Below, one piece after another: positions 17,701-24,274 of a stretch of 64,000 bases of DNA (its first letter is position 1; each line of letters opens with the position of its first letter). Origin of the DNA: Pseudanabaena galeata CCNP1313 (GTDB taxonomy: Bacteria > Cyanobacteriota > Cyanobacteriia > Pseudanabaenales > Pseudanabaenaceae); NCBI RefSeq assembly GCF_029910235.1, contig NZ_CP112874.1, forward strand, positions 3,348,001-3,412,000, written 5' to 3'. The notes under the pieces were generated by a model. The model was not told the DNA's origin. It worked only from the letters and a program-made list of their open reading frames with translations, and made no database searches. The position numbers were made by a program, and so were the translations under genes.

Positions 17701-18189
17701 TTAGAACCATTAGATATTAGTTTAGAGCGATCGCCTGAGCCTGAAAACCTAGAAAGTTCGGGGCTGTTTACCAGTGCATTCGAGAATTATCAAGCAAGGC
17801 GATCGCATCAACCAAGGGTATTAATTGTAGAATCTTCAGCTAATGTTCGGCGTTATCTGGCGATGACACTCGCCAAGTCAGGATTTTTGACTGAACAGGT
17901 TCAGGATGGCAAGGAGGCGATCGCCTTTCTCAAAGACTGTTTAGAGATGAAATTAAATGTTGACGCAGTAATCACCGATTTGGAACTGCCTCACATGGAT
18001 GGATTTAAGCTTTTATCGAATATTCGTACCGATGCCGATCTTCAAAATTTACCAATTATTGTGCTTACTAGTAAGAACAATGAAAACGATCAAAAGTTAG
18101 CGCTATATCTTGGGGCTAAGGCTTACTTCAGTAAGCCTTACCGAGAACAGGAGCTAGTTAAAAAGTTACATCAAATTATTTCAGGCTAG
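14728..18189 (+). CDS. CheA-like hybrid histidine kinase with degenerate Hpt (PilL-like)
   Basis: 1153 residues. Residues ~20-120 look like a helical Hpt bundle, but the phosphoacceptor segment reads LLRDAAIKASFYI where CheA has A-H-x-x-K-G, so the His seems lost. An acidic linker (~150-485) follows, then the dimerisation region (~493-620), an HHK-type ATPase with N-box LLLRNAFKHGIESPHERQQQ (~650) and DDGCGFD, a CheW-like domain (~790-960) and a C-terminal receiver (~1029-1150) with Asp in AVITDLELPHMDG. The TTG start at 14728 has GAGGA 10 bp upstream. Co-transcribed with the chemoreceptor. A separate Hpt protein may be needed in phosphotransfer. Confidence 0.87.
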   Translation: MSDIDVMDFPMIEILPQTKNIFSKEAQTLTHDLKNKVLELDVNQPSFQQQLDSLISTIKLLRDAAIKASFYIPNSPFLELVCNFESLINQLRDRRADLDWITKELILEVINMSNQVIDEYCSGIDLDKDWIELQRSLFAQISEHLQLESNEINSPSILELNSKENEPFNLEDTPEGLHLFDLDFDTEENQETQAGFYTTSIEDLDNSDSFLMIQLDQEDNLLDSDQLFQDISGSSIDELTTLFPSLLTDTFSGDLDELTGDLQDFNETRSAERLPMPELLANIFPVAPTEQLLGNGVGNDDETEIQGVKWNDPDVDEEDLEGLEDDLDHVWNKFTAMESWSQPNDEGLVPAFDLSDFALSELSNDIVENMTPSSAFESSDRNISSLDAAQNLQFKENPSSHPSDLDSSLMLAEMLKEDFPASDIDTAIEESPIYQNNLDDTNSSWSDLSQMNFGDKEISYADFSALSVDLKSDVKTEMEADMSTVDSNNQLDVQVVTKVNDATIRLPLNHLEMLGDLSEELLVRKGSLDIYLSEIRILSGDAQKHLQLLESNLDSQHQAAIAGLHNTYEQIANVIALTEQQNYAMSQDVYHLRKNLREVLKNPISSLVRKFPRILRDLSLQYGKQVELVVQGAEIEVERLISDIIAEPLELLLRNAFKHGIESPHERQQQGKVSQGKIEFMATQTDESTIIKVSDDGCGFDIEKIRHQVEQAAAIAGMSGFSTMDMSDEQLIGLIFEPSFNLVHSKSYTETGTKLSGVRKKLRELGGTISVQSQKGKGTQFTLVLPNILSLIRVLLIDINQMCLAIPSKVILEVIPSNFDNLDADTVETLPWRDRVLPIVRLNSSLKLNCRHSLSHSILQSNQSSQSINQSESQKPAHTVPSFLVISYENQLFALQTDGCWHDQEATFHQIEGDISLPQIFLGTVVLGSNQAVALLNPAELVTQFLHPILCPNDDNALASQSSHSNFENLSTLSDFFNAGDSTSESPLANLLEPLDISLERSPEPENLESSGLFTSAFENYQARRSHQPRVLIVESSANVRRYLAMTLAKSGFLTEQVQDGKEAIAFLKDCLEMKLNVDAVITDLELPHMDGFKLLSNIRTDADLQNLPIIVLTSKNNENDQKLALYLGAKAYFSKPYREQELVKKLHQIISG

Positions 18190-18227
18190 TGAATGAATCG
18201 GAGCGGAAATCAACCTCCAAATAAAAG

Positions 18228-18298
18228 TAACGTGAGTTCGATATAGCCATTTGCGGCGTGCGAAGCACGCCGCAAATGGCTATATCGAACTCACGTTA
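18228..18298. repeat. Perfect palindrome, AACGTGAGTTCGATATAGCC family (copy 1)
   Basis: Simple form of the family: TAACGTGAGTTCGATATAGC... forms a 34-bp stem with loop GAA. It lies between the convergent CheA-like and Kir genes, so it can serve as terminator for both. Related copies: 31405, 52196 and 60892. Confidence 0.8.
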
Positions 18299-18301
18299 TG
18301 A

Positions 18302-19189
18302 TTAAATTGCAACTGTTTCATGGAAGTGCGTGTAATCAAGATAGCGATGCCCATCATTTCCCATGGAAATCACATCCACAAAACGGCGATCGAATAAGAT
18401 ATTTCGAGCAGCATAAATATGTCGAGCATGAATCGTACCTTCGATCGTTTCATCGACACCAGTTAGAGACACTAGAATCTGAGCATGTAATCTTTCCATT
18501 GTTTCCATAGACAATCCATAGAGGGGACTACTCTCATTGATAGTATGCATCACCGTCCATGACAGTAAAAAGACAGGAGAATGATCGCGAGTTAGTTTCA
18601 ACTCATGCAACCGTCGCATCATCTGACCTTCCGCAGTTACTTCATCGATCATTAGGTAAACACTCAATTTCGCTTCGAGAATGTTGTTTTTCCTTTCATT
18701 GGCTGTGCGAAACATTAGCGTGGGAATGCCATTGTAATTGTGAATCGTGGCTACTCGACTGAACATCACACGGGAAGAGGATTTGGCAAATCTAGTAAAG
18801 GCTATTCCTGTGATCACTGCAAATAACATCAAACTAGCGATCGATTCTAAGGTGACAATCAGGTTGGCATATAGTGTTTGCGGATTCATCACTCCATAGC
18901 CAATGGATGCTAGTGTTTGCACACTAAAGAAAAAAGCTTCCAAAAACCCTACTTCCTTTACACCTGCGATCGCATTCGCATCAAGTAAATAGAGAACTGC
19001 AAAAATGGCATTGAGAAATATATCGAACCCCACCACAATCACAAAAAATCCGACCCAAGGAATTGTTAACAATAGGTGATATGGATCACGCAAATAAGAA
19101 TACCAAGAATTTCCACCAACAACTTGAAGTACTCCATCACGCTGCTCTAACTTAATTAGGGGATGATGCAACTTGCGTTTGATTCTCAT
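18302..19189 (-). CDS. Inward-rectifier (Kir/KirBac-like) potassium channel
   Basis: 295 residues. An N-terminal slide helix precedes TM1 (about 44-70), the pore helix and filter TLASIGYGV (~92-100), and TM2 (about 108-132). A long cytoplasmic immunoglobulin-like Kir domain follows (RVATIHNYNGIPTLMFRTAN, then FLLSWTVMHTINESSPLYG). The filter has SIGYG, where most Kir channels have TIGYG/TIGFG. Plasma-membrane tetramer by family. The gene faces the CheA-like gene; a 34-bp-stem palindrome separates their 3' ends. Confidence 0.92.
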   Translation of the reverse strand: MRIKRKLHHPLIKLEQRDGVLQVVGGNSWYSYLRDPYHLLLTIPWVGFFVIVVGFDIFLNAIFAVLYLLDANAIAGVKEVGFLEAFFFSVQTLASIGYGVMNPQTLYANLIVTLESIASLMLFAVITGIAFTRFAKSSSRVMFSRVATIHNYNGIPTLMFRTANERKNNILEAKLSVYLMIDEVTAEGQMMRRLHELKLTRDHSPVFLLSWTVMHTINESSPLYGLSMETMERLHAQILVSLTGVDETIEGTIHARHIYAARNILFDRRFVDVISMGNDGHRYLDYTHFHETVAI

Positions 19190-19264
19190 AGGATAACTTG
19201 TCTTAATGACTTTCCCTTCATGTTAATATGAGCAGCGCTTTTCACTGTCCATACTAAACTTAAA

Positions 19265-19981
19265 ATGTCACAAGTCTATACTTACCCTGATCTAATTACA
19301 GGTCGTCTCGTCAGCCGCTACAAACGTTTTTTTGCAGATATAGAATTAGAGAATGGTGAAGTAATTACCGCGCATTGTGCGAACACAGGACCAATGACAG
19401 GCGTATGCAAATTGGGAAGTCCTGTTTTAGTTTCCTATCATCCTAGTCCTAAACGCAAATTGGCCTATAGCTGGGAGGCAATCTATCTAGATGAACAATG
19501 GATTGGCATAAATACGAGTCTTCCCAATCGCGTGATTGGTCATATGCTCGATCGCCATTTATTACCAGAATTAGAACCATATAACACCGTCAAAGGTGAA
19601 GTAGCCTATGGCAACGAAAAAAGCCGTATTGATTTCTTATTGACTAATGGAGAAGATTCTTCTCAAAAAACCTATGTAGAAGTTAAAAACACAACTTGGT
19701 GTATGGGAAGTTTGGCGTTATTTCCTGACACAGTAACAACGCGGGGTCAAAAGCATATTCGCGAGTTAATGTCGGTACTTACAGAAGATACATCTGCTGC
19801 TCTAATCTTTTTTATCAATCGTGGTGATTGCGATCGCTTTGCGGCAGGTGCAGAAGCTGATCCCGAATATGCAAGGCTTTTAAAAGAGGCGATCGCTAAA
19901 GGTGTGAAGGTATTACCATGTCGATTTGCGATCGAGCCACCAAAAATCACTTACCTCGGTTTAGCTGACTTAGTAGATTAA
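19265..19981 (+). CDS. sfsA: SfsA family nuclease
   Basis: 238 residues, standard SfsA length. N-terminal OB-like domain (RLVSRYKRFFADIELENGE, AHCANTGPM) and C-terminal PD-(D/E)xK-like core (SRIDFLLT, YVEVKNTTWC, FPDTVTTRGQKHIRELM). Named for sugar fermentation stimulation in E. coli; the fold suggests DNA or RNA cleavage. Single gene, ended by a strong terminator hairpin. Confidence 0.93.
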   Translation: MSQVYTYPDLITGRLVSRYKRFFADIELENGEVITAHCANTGPMTGVCKLGSPVLVSYHPSPKRKLAYSWEAIYLDEQWIGINTSLPNRVIGHMLDRHLLPELEPYNTVKGEVAYGNEKSRIDFLLTNGEDSSQKTYVEVKNTTWCMGSLALFPDTVTTRGQKHIRELMSVLTEDTSAALIFFINRGDCDRFAAGAEADPEYARLLKEAIAKGVKVLPCRFAIEPPKITYLGLADLVD

Positions 19982-19983
19982 AC

Positions 19984-20022
19984 AAAAAACAGAGGAGACG
20001 CAAAGCGTCTCCTCTGTTTTTT
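19984..20022 (+). terminator. Rho-independent terminator after sfsA
   Basis: AAAAAACAGAGGAGACGC, loop AAA, perfect complement ending in six T. Can also act for the minus-strand small ORF at 20034. Confidence 0.8.
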
Positions 20023-20033
20023 GAGTTAAGTCG

Positions 20034-20120
20034 TTACATATCTGTAAAAGGTTTAACGATTTTCCAGAATGTGTAAGGAACACCAAGACTCAAAACAAAA
20101 CAAACTGCGAGTTCTGCCAT
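20034..20120 (-). CDS. Possible 28-residue single-pass membrane peptide
   Basis: Minus-strand ORF MAELAVCFVLSLGVPYTFWK then IVKPFTDM. It is hydrophobic through the middle and begins MAEL. Size and shape resemble the small photosystem, cytochrome b6f or NDH subunits of cyanobacteria, but it matches none that I can name. The stop is 12 bp from the sfsA terminator, which would also close this transcript. No clear Shine-Dalgarno. Could be chance. Confidence 0.3.
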   Translation of the reverse strand: MAELAVCFVLSLGVPYTFWKIVKPFTDM

Positions 20121-20221
20121 AGGTCAAGAGACAAATTTTGAATAGAGAAGTTTTAGATTTGTAGCATATGCTACTCGATAGATCTTTAACCATACAACCT
20201 TATCTGTATTTTAGCTATCTC

Positions 20222-20700
20222 CAGTTGGGGGATGTCAGCTGTGACGACTCCCAGCCCTAACTCGCGGACGAGTATAGGGTGGGCTTCTCAGTGAACCCTG
20301 CTATTGCATCGGGCATATCCTGAGCTTTGTTTTAAGTCCACGGAGCGCCCCTCCGCAGACTATTAATTTCTTACCTTGTACCCTACAACTTTTACTGCCT
20401 TGGATGAAATGCGGGTTTCTCGCGCTATCAGGCAAACCTATGGAAAATCGTACTTTCAAGATGAACCCATCTTCTTCTATGCTGTGCAACGGTTTTCGCT
20501 TACCAATAATCGCATTGCTACTGGTCAGAGGCTTATCAGACACCAATACGGGCGAAGTAGCCATTTTTATTCTACTGTAAAACACTTTCCATAGCAAAGA
20601 TAATTGTCCATCGGCGGGGCATTGAACCCCTTGATGGACGCGCTTTCATCCCGTCACTCATCCTTGTAAACGGATAGAGTGCGGGGCTTTCGCTTGTGAG
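20222..20700 (-). mobile_element. Decayed IS200/IS605-like relic (possible tnpB 3' end with guide-RNA-like tail)
   Basis: No intact transposase remains. Read on the minus strand, 20600-20700 gives GCGAAAGCCCCGCACTCTAT, a hairpin and GTGACGGGATGAAAGC; 20222-20340 gives CAGGGTTCACTGAGAAGCCC and GGGAGTCGTCACAGCTGACA. I recognise this type of sequence from the left and right ends of cyanobacterial IS200/IS605 (tnpB) elements, the right one normally overlapping the omega RNA. The minus-strand ORF between them (20301-20597) could be a broken remnant; its tail (KKLIVCGGALRGLKTK) resembles TnpB C-termini only loosely. Identification is from memory of element ends, not from an intact gene. Confidence 0.45.
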
Positions 20701-20704
20701 CTAA

Positions 20705-20759
20705 AAACCGATTTTGGTGTTTCCTGCGGCTTCGCCGCAGGCAACACCAAAATCGGTTT
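20705..20759. repeat. Palindrome right of the IS relic
   Basis: AAACCGATTTTGGTGTTTCC... pairs with its complement around CTTCG with one mismatch. Lies between the relic and the promoter region of the outer-surface gene. 20760-21001 contains no gene. Confidence 0.6.
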
Positions 20760-21001
20760 CATAATGAGAATTACTGGGTTTCGCTAAATTTTTTCGCCAA
20801 ACGATCCAACTTGTGATAGTCTGTCTCCCTGACGGGGTTACTCCGAAAACTAAAGCAGTTTACAAGTGAGTACGAACTCATTTGTAGATAGAAAATCAAA
20901 CTCAGGAATGGTTTTGGATTTTCATTTTGCTTACAGCAAAATGAAATTTGCTATCAATCAAAAACTAAGTAAATCGTTTCTCACACAAGGAAGTGATATC
21001 T

Positions 21002-21526
21002 GTGAAAAATCTAATTAACCTAAATAAAATTTTGCTTGGCTTGACTGCCGTGGGTTGCTTGACAGCGATCGCGGCTCCTTCAGCTCAAGCACAGCCAGCC
21101 TATGGTAGCTATGTGGGCGCAGGCGCTAGCTTTGGCTTTACCAGTGGCAATAGTAGTGCAGGCGAAAGCTCTCGCACATCTGGGCTAATAGCGGCTCGTT
21201 ATAAGTTTCTAGAATTCCCTGTTTCTGTCAGAACCCAAATTTTGATTGGTAGTAGTACCGCAGTTGTACCAACTGTATCCTTTGATGTGCCATTAAACTT
21301 TGATACTGATGTTTATATTGGTGCAGGTGTAGCGCTTTCTAACACCGTTGATACAACTCCAGTAGGTAACAGAAATAGCTTTGTGATCCAACCTGGTATT
21401 GATTACACAGTACCTAATAGTAATCTTGTCCTATTTGGTAATGTGATCTTCGCTTTTGATGCCTATCGCAATTCTCCAGGAACATCGGCAACTTCTTTAC
21501 AAACTGGTTTGGGCTTACGATTCTAG
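21002..21526 (+). CDS. Secreted or outer-membrane beta-strand-rich protein
   Basis: About 174 residues from GTG 21002. A classic signal peptide (MKNLINLNKILLGLTAVGCL, then TAIAAPSAQA) is cut near AQA/QP. The mature part is glycine/serine-rich with alternating hydrophobics and a final LQTGLGLRF, ending in Phe like outer-membrane barrels. I chose 21002 over the in-frame GTG at 20993 because AAGGAAG (20987-20993) sits 8 bp before 21002 and overlaps 20993. Probably a small porin-like or OmpA-like barrel; the function is unknown. Confidence 0.75.
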   Translation: MKNLINLNKILLGLTAVGCLTAIAAPSAQAQPAYGSYVGAGASFGFTSGNSSAGESSRTSGLIAARYKFLEFPVSVRTQILIGSSTAVVPTVSFDVPLNFDTDVYIGAGVALSNTVDTTPVGNRNSFVIQPGIDYTVPNSNLVLFGNVIFAFDAYRNSPGTSATSLQTGLGLRF

Positions 21527-21563
21527 TAAAGGCTGTCCCTATCATGTCCCAACAAAGTAGAGT

Positions 21564-21595
21564 AAAAGCAGTCCTTGGGACTGCTTTTATTTTTA
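21564..21595 (+). terminator. Rho-independent terminator
   Basis: AAAAGCAGTCC, loop TTG, GGACTGCTTTT then ATTTTT. 37 bp after the secreted-protein gene. Confidence 0.85.
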
Positions 21596-21607
21596 AGTAC
21601 CTTGTTA

Positions 21608-21659
21608 CCCAAACCGTTAAGGTTGCGCCCCTGCGGGGCGCAACCTTAACGGTTTGGGA
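21608..21659. repeat. Palindrome, AAGTTGCGCCCC family (copy 2)
   Basis: CCCAAACCGTTAAGGTTGCG... mirrored around CTGC. Against copies at 28642 and 44292 the stem reads GTTAAGG/CCTTAAC where those read GTAAAG/CTTTAC: both arms changed together. Confidence 0.75.
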
Positions 21660-21727
21660 TTGTAATTAATTATGCCTATCCACTTGTGGATTAGCGACAT
21701 TGCTTAGCCTTTTCTCTCAAGAACTCG

Positions 21728-21761
21728 TTTTTTGTGGCGCAGCGAGCCGCACCACAAAAAA
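21728..21761. repeat. Hairpin before hfq
   Basis: TTTTTTGTGGCGC, loop AGCGA, then a complementary arm with one mismatch. The 21527-21831 spacer thus holds three hairpins and, near its right end, the hfq promoter region. Confidence 0.5.
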
Positions 21762-21831
21762 TGGTTCTTTATTTTGCGTAAGTCCTACAAATTAAAATGA
21801 TAATATTCGTAAAACTGTCCTAGGTAAGACG

Positions 21832-22056
21832 ATGAGCGCACCAACAGCAACTAAGATCGGACTCAATACCGCTTTGCCCAGTATTCGTCGCATTCATGCC
21901 ATTATTCGCGACAAAAATGAAGTGGAAATTAAACTGGTTACAGGCGATCAACTACGCGGCAAAATTGTTTGGATTGATGATCAATGCCTTTGCATGGATG
22001 CATCGGGACATAAGATCGTGATTTGGCAACATGCGATCGCCTTTATCAAAGGCTAA
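21832..22056 (+). CDS. hfq: Hfq-family RNA-binding protein (cyanobacterial type)
   Basis: 74 residues with the Sm fold: NTALPSIRRIHAIIRDKNEV, then EIKLVTGDQLRGKIVWIDDQ, then a short Sm2 (KIVIWQHAIAFIKG). This matches the divergent cyanobacterial Hfq (Synechocystis Ssr3341 type), which binds RNA poorly and works at the type IV pilus base through PilB1. The C-terminal tail is absent, as is usual for the group. Chemoreceptor and PilL-like genes at 11.4-18.2 kb belong to the same biology. Confidence 0.88.
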   Translation: MSAPTATKIGLNTALPSIRRIHAIIRDKNEVEIKLVTGDQLRGKIVWIDDQCLCMDASGHKIVIWQHAIAFIKG

Positions 22057-22109
22057 TTATCAAAGGCTAACTAACTTTTGAAATTTCTGCGGCGGTTCTA
22101 TTGGCTAAC

Positions 22110-22144
22110 CAGTTAGTACACACGCGGCGCGTTTGTACTAACTG
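22110..22144. repeat. Hairpin between hfq and Uma2 paralogue 2
   Basis: CAGTTAGTACACACGCG pairs with GCGTTTGTACTAACTG with one C:T-type mismatch. Possible terminator of hfq; no T-tract. Confidence 0.55.
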
Positions 22145-22166
22145 ACTAGAATTTTTTGGAGGATAT

Positions 22167-22916
22167 ATGGTTGCGACACCGTCTTCTATTGTCAAATCTC
22201 CTCTCGTGATTAAGTGGGAAAAATGGCCAGATGATCTGCCTTTAGAGGAAGAACCTGTGGAAAATGAAGGGCAACCGCTTTTGGCAGGGGCATTGCGCGA
22301 AAGTTTAGAACTGTCAGGTTTTATTCAACCTGAGATGTTGATTGCGTCTAATTTTGGGCTATGCGCTACGGTCAACGATACGATCGCGATCAAGGCTCCT
22401 GATTGGTTGTATGTCGCGGATGTTCAAAAGTATGAGACGATTCGCGATCGCCGTAGCTATACACCCACACTTGAAGGGGCGACACCGACTATAGTTATGG
22501 AGTTTTTGTCCCATAGCGATGGCGGCGAATATTCAGTCAAACGGACTTTCCCCCTTGGCAAATGGTTTTTTTATGAGCAGATTTTGCATGTTCCTGTATA
22601 TGTGATTTTTGAGCCAGCTACAGGTGAACTAGAGGTCTACTATCTACAGGGCGATCGCTATGAACTCGCCCAACCAAATGCGGAAGGGCATTTCTGGATC
22701 GAGGCGATGAAGTTGTATTTGGGCGTATGGCAGGGGGCTAAAGAACAACGTGATGGCTATTGGTTGCGTTGGTGGGATGAGTTAGGTAACATTTTGCCTT
22801 GGGCGGTTGAGCTAGTTGAGCAAGAGCGTCTACGTGCTGAGCAAGCAAACGAACGGGCTGAAAAGTTAGCCAATTATTTGCGATCGCAAGGAATCAACCC
22901 CGATGCATTGCCCTAA
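22167..22916 (+). CDS. Uma2 family putative endonuclease, paralogue 2
   Basis: 249 residues. Nuclease core IKAPDWLYVADV and PTIVMEFLSHSDGGEY, then RTFPLGKWFFYEQILHVPVY. It ends in a helical ERLRAEQANERAEKLANYLR tail and the terminal SQGINPDALP that is common in the family. TTTGGAGGA precedes the ATG with good spacing. Only distantly similar to the copies at 6832 and 34011. Confidence 0.87.
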   Translation: MVATPSSIVKSPLVIKWEKWPDDLPLEEEPVENEGQPLLAGALRESLELSGFIQPEMLIASNFGLCATVNDTIAIKAPDWLYVADVQKYETIRDRRSYTPTLEGATPTIVMEFLSHSDGGEYSVKRTFPLGKWFFYEQILHVPVYVIFEPATGELEVYYLQGDRYELAQPNAEGHFWIEAMKLYLGVWQGAKEQRDGYWLRWWDELGNILPWAVELVEQERLRAEQANERAEKLANYLRSQGINPDALP

Positions 22917-22952
22917 GTGGAAATCTACAGCAATTACCGATCAAACGAATCA

Positions 22953-23003
22953 CAAGAGATTTTTTGAAAGTGTTGCTTCGCAACACTTTCAAAAAATCTC
23001 TTG
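22953..23003. repeat. Perfect palindrome, GATTTTTTGAAAGTGTTG type (copy 2)
   Basis: CAAGAGATTTTTTGAAAGTG... mirrored around CTTCG. Preceded by CAATTACCGATCAAACGAAT, also seen (with changes) at 984 and 28406. Confidence 0.75.
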
Positions 23004-23050
23004 GTTTGAGCGCAAAGAACCGCCATTCTGAATCAGCAGTCTAAATAATA

Positions 23051-24166
23051 ATGAAAGCGGAATTTTATTACAGTCAGCGTAAGTATGAATGCATGGTTGT
23101 GATGCTTTCCGATGAGCGAGGGGAGAGTAAAGAATTACGCATCCGCAATCATGAAGGCGAAATCTTAGCTGTCAGGCAAGGGCAGAAAACAGCTTTGCGC
23201 GGTAAAAGTCGGGCGACTTCGCAGGAAGTCGATATTTTAAAAAATAACTATTACAACCTCATCAAAGCTGCTGTAAATGCTCTCGATCTTGCTGAAAAAT
23301 ACAAGCTGCTTAAGGATAAAGATGAAGAAATTCGTCTGCTTAATGCAGAGATTGCCATTTTTAGAGAAAAAGCTAATCTGTCGGACGAAGAACGTGGTGA
23401 AATCTTACAACTCCGAGATCAAATCAAAACTTTATCTGATCAGCAAAATATTCCCACCTTTAATTATGATGAGCGCGAGACTGAAGCAAAACTAATTAAA
23501 AGGCTGGGAGCAAGAGCTTGGCAAGAGTTGGAAATATCTAGCAAAAACGATCTATTTAGTGCCTATAAACATAAATATTTGGTTGAGTCAGATATTTTTA
23601 CAGAGGATTTTTCGGACTACAAACCCTCATGTTTATATATTGCTAGTGTGGTCGAGAGGGAAATTGTGCATTCTTTTTATAAGAGTTTCTATCACTTTCT
23701 TTGCCAGCAAAATCCCATGCAAAGAGATTTTGTAATCGCGGGAGTGATTCTCAAAAACAGAGGCAGATATACTATCGGCAGTTTGCCCTATCTGATTGCT
23801 AAGGAATGGGATACTTTTAGTGATGAGATTTTAAATAGGGACAGTTTATCTAATGCCGATCGCGATCGCCTTTACTATCACAAAATCAATGATCAGAAAA
23901 TATCAACTAGCGATCGCCAATTAGTAAATGAATTCTTGGAACAGTGGAATCACCCTGTTTCTAGTTGGCTCTTAGGCAATCAAAAAGCAGCCAGTAAAAT
24001 TGACCAAATCGCTAAATTACGAAATTTGACGGCGCATCCTATGCCAATATACAAATGGCAGTTTACAGAATTATGGCTACTAGTTATTGGTGGGAAAACT
24101 AAAAGTGGTCGTAACCAAAAAGGGTTACTAAAAGAAATCTATGAGAAACCCAATGATAACCATTGA
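23051..24166 (+). CDS. Unknown coiled-coil protein with a possible C-terminal HEPN-like motif
   Basis: 371 residues, soluble. Residues ~1-60 form a small beta-rich head (RKYECMVVMLSDERGESKEL), ~60-140 a coiled coil (KLLKDKDEEIRLLNAEIAIF), and ~150-371 a helical domain ending with AKLRNLTAHPMPIYKWQFTE. The R-N-x3-H pattern in that last segment is the catalytic signature of HEPN RNases, found in many toxins and defence effectors. No known full-length family is recognised. Single gene in a spacer-rich region, preceded by a large palindrome. Confidence 0.7.
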   Translation: MKAEFYYSQRKYECMVVMLSDERGESKELRIRNHEGEILAVRQGQKTALRGKSRATSQEVDILKNNYYNLIKAAVNALDLAEKYKLLKDKDEEIRLLNAEIAIFREKANLSDEERGEILQLRDQIKTLSDQQNIPTFNYDERETEAKLIKRLGARAWQELEISSKNDLFSAYKHKYLVESDIFTEDFSDYKPSCLYIASVVEREIVHSFYKSFYHFLCQQNPMQRDFVIAGVILKNRGRYTIGSLPYLIAKEWDTFSDEILNRDSLSNADRDRLYYHKINDQKISTSDRQLVNEFLEQWNHPVSSWLLGNQKAASKIDQIAKLRNLTAHPMPIYKWQFTELWLLVIGGKTKSGRNQKGLLKEIYEKPNDNH

Positions 24167-24274
24167 TTATTCTCAATGATTTTAGGCATCATACAATTAT
24201 TAAGTTGATGCTTGTTTTTGACTATAAACTCTAGTAATCAAAAATAATTAAACATTAGTGAGATCATTCCTTTT

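Noticed and set aside
20376-20594. Plus-strand 72-codon ORF inside the IS relic
   Set aside because: No family features, antisense to the likely element direction, and within sequence resembling structured element ends.
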